Shown here: in pieces, positions 63,125 to 64,000 of the stretch | Numbering within the stretch: the stretch's first letter is position 1 | How the letters are laid out: every line of letters starts with the position of its first letter | Assembly: GCA_963762425.1 (NCBI GenBank) | Contig: CAVXKY010000009.1 | Location: 1-64,000 of the forward strand | Origin: REEB95 sp963762425 | GTDB lineage: Bacteria > Pseudomonadota > Alphaproteobacteria > ATCC43930 > CGMCC-115725 | Reading direction: 5' to 3' | DNA length: 64,000 nucleotides | Notes under the pieces: generated by a model | The model's database searches: none | Seen by the model: the letters and a program-made list of their open reading frames with translations, nothing else | What the model was told of the DNA's origin: nothing | Translations under genes and position numbers: made by a program

Positions 63125-64000
63125 GGCTTCGCGCCCGCAGTGAACCAGCCGGTAGATCTGGAAACGCGGCGAGACGAAAACCGGATCGAGCCCGGCCTTG
63201 ACCGACAGATCGAACGGCCGCCGGTCGGAAAAGGCGATGGTGCCGCACTTGGCAAGCGCTTGCGCATCCGATCCGTCGAGCGGCCCGTCGCCCGTGACGA
63301 AATGCGACCACAGCCTGTCGGCCGACAGGCTGTCCGCCAGTTGACGATAGTCCGGCGTGAACGCCACCGGTTGCTGCGAGGCATAGGTGAAGAGCGAAGG
63401 CACGAAGGCCTCGCGCCGGGCGATCGCCAGCACCGGGAGATGGACCAGCGGCGTCGCCTCGGCATGGATATCTTCGCCGGGATAGGCCACGGCCAGGCAG
63501 CCGCCTTCCGGCAGAAGGTCGAGGCCGGGCAGGATTTCGGCATAGACACGGCCGCTCGCTTGCCAGCTGGTTGCGACCATGCCGAGCCGCAGCACCAGCA
63601 TCGCCAATGCCGCGCCGAAGAACACGCGTTGCAACGAGCGCGACGGCGCCTGCCAGGTGCTGCCGCCGATCAGCAGCAAGGCCATCACCAGCGGCAGGCG
63701 GTGGTCGGCGCTGGTGGCGCCGAACAGCGTGCTCGGCATGAGGAGATAAAGCGCCGCAAGCACGATCAGCACCACTCCGATTCCGGGAGCGAGCCTTACC
63801 CAGTGCCGCCAATAGGCCAAACCCATGCCGAGCAATGCCGCGGCGAAGCAGGCGATATCGGCCGGACGGCTATAGGCGTCGAACACGTTGAACAGCAGAT
63901 CGAGTTTGCGCACCGGCCGGGCGAATTGGATTCCGAACGCCGCCATCCCGGCCGAACCGTGCAGCGGGATGAATATCATCGCGAACAGCGCGAGCGGCGG
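63121..64000 (-). CDS. Membrane protein, partial (5' end beyond the window)
   Basis: The C-terminal part of a polytopic membrane protein: helices (IACFAAALLGMGLAYW, APGIGVVLIVLAALYLL) followed by a soluble domain with LPEGGCLAVAYPGEDIHAEATPLVHL and RFQIYRLVH. The reading frame continues without stop into the next gene (HCGREAVIALL). The neighbouring frame ends cleanly as AGAKP-TGA at 63121, exactly overlapping the next GTG. So either a fusion or one more single-base shift near 63130. The open frame extends off the window at 64000. Confidence 0.6.

Overview
The window is GC-rich chromosomal DNA from an alphaproteobacterium. The pointers are an ALAS-type hemA, an RNase E whose S1 domain carries a long acidic insertion, a double cold-shock-domain protein, a PmtA-like phospholipid N-methyltransferase, the tiny aa3-oxidase subunit IV, DUF1499 and DUF3422 proteins, and many ATGA/GTGA-coupled genes. 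I cannot place it below class; a soil or freshwater lineage near Rhodospirillales or Micropepsales would fit. Most of the window is ordinary core genome.

Layout. 1-7 kb: prfB (with its programmed +1 frameshift) and mrcA, divergent from rne. 7-11 kb: an aminotransferase, a periplasmic M48 protease coupled to a DsbA-like protein, and an SRAP (YedK) gene whose catalytic N-terminus is out of frame. 11-19 kb: an orphan CoxL-like molybdenum hydroxylase subunit, cysQ, a frameshifted sua5, a GlcD-like FAD oxidase and an acyl-CoA dehydrogenase, then pmtA and a Csp. 20-25 kb: a DRE-TIM lyase/synthase, a frameshifted FAH hydrolase, a DUF1499 membrane protein, TonB and a MipA-like porin. 25.5-27.5 kb: an arsR-arsC-acr3 operon decayed by many frameshifts, followed by an EamA stub. 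27.6-38.9 kb: small unknowns, DUF488, a luciferase-like monooxygenase, a dipeptide ABC transporter without ATPases, a secreted peptide with a duplicated motif, a PEP-CTERM protein, an MFS transporter and DUF3422. 39-42.2 kb: a ba3-type cytochrome oxidase operon (small membrane subunit, II, I, dihaem cytochrome c). 42.7-49.3 kb: a class III aminotransferase, hemA, an SDR, pdxH coupled to a frameshifted CDF metal transporter, and an OmpA-family protein.

49,528-52,010 is the most interesting region: an AT-richer IS1595-family element with matched 23-bp terminal inverted repeats and a near-perfect 8-bp target duplication. It carries a transposase (one frameshift near its end) and four passenger genes, one with a HEPN-like motif. 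The left inverted repeat also supplies the -35 box of the transposase promoter.

52-64 kb: a TPR protein, mepA with an MFS exporter, a decayed alpha/beta hydrolase, purM-purN, a polytopic glycosyltransferase-like protein, a 40-residue aa3 oxidase subunit IV, ndk, holC-pepA, and two large membrane proteins at the right edge.

Conserved genes broken by a single 1-2 base shift recur along the window (yedK, sua5, FAH, CDF, the transposase, the right-edge membrane protein). That pattern suggests residual sequencing indels in part of the assembly. The ars operon has several shifts within a few hundred bases and looks genuinely decayed.
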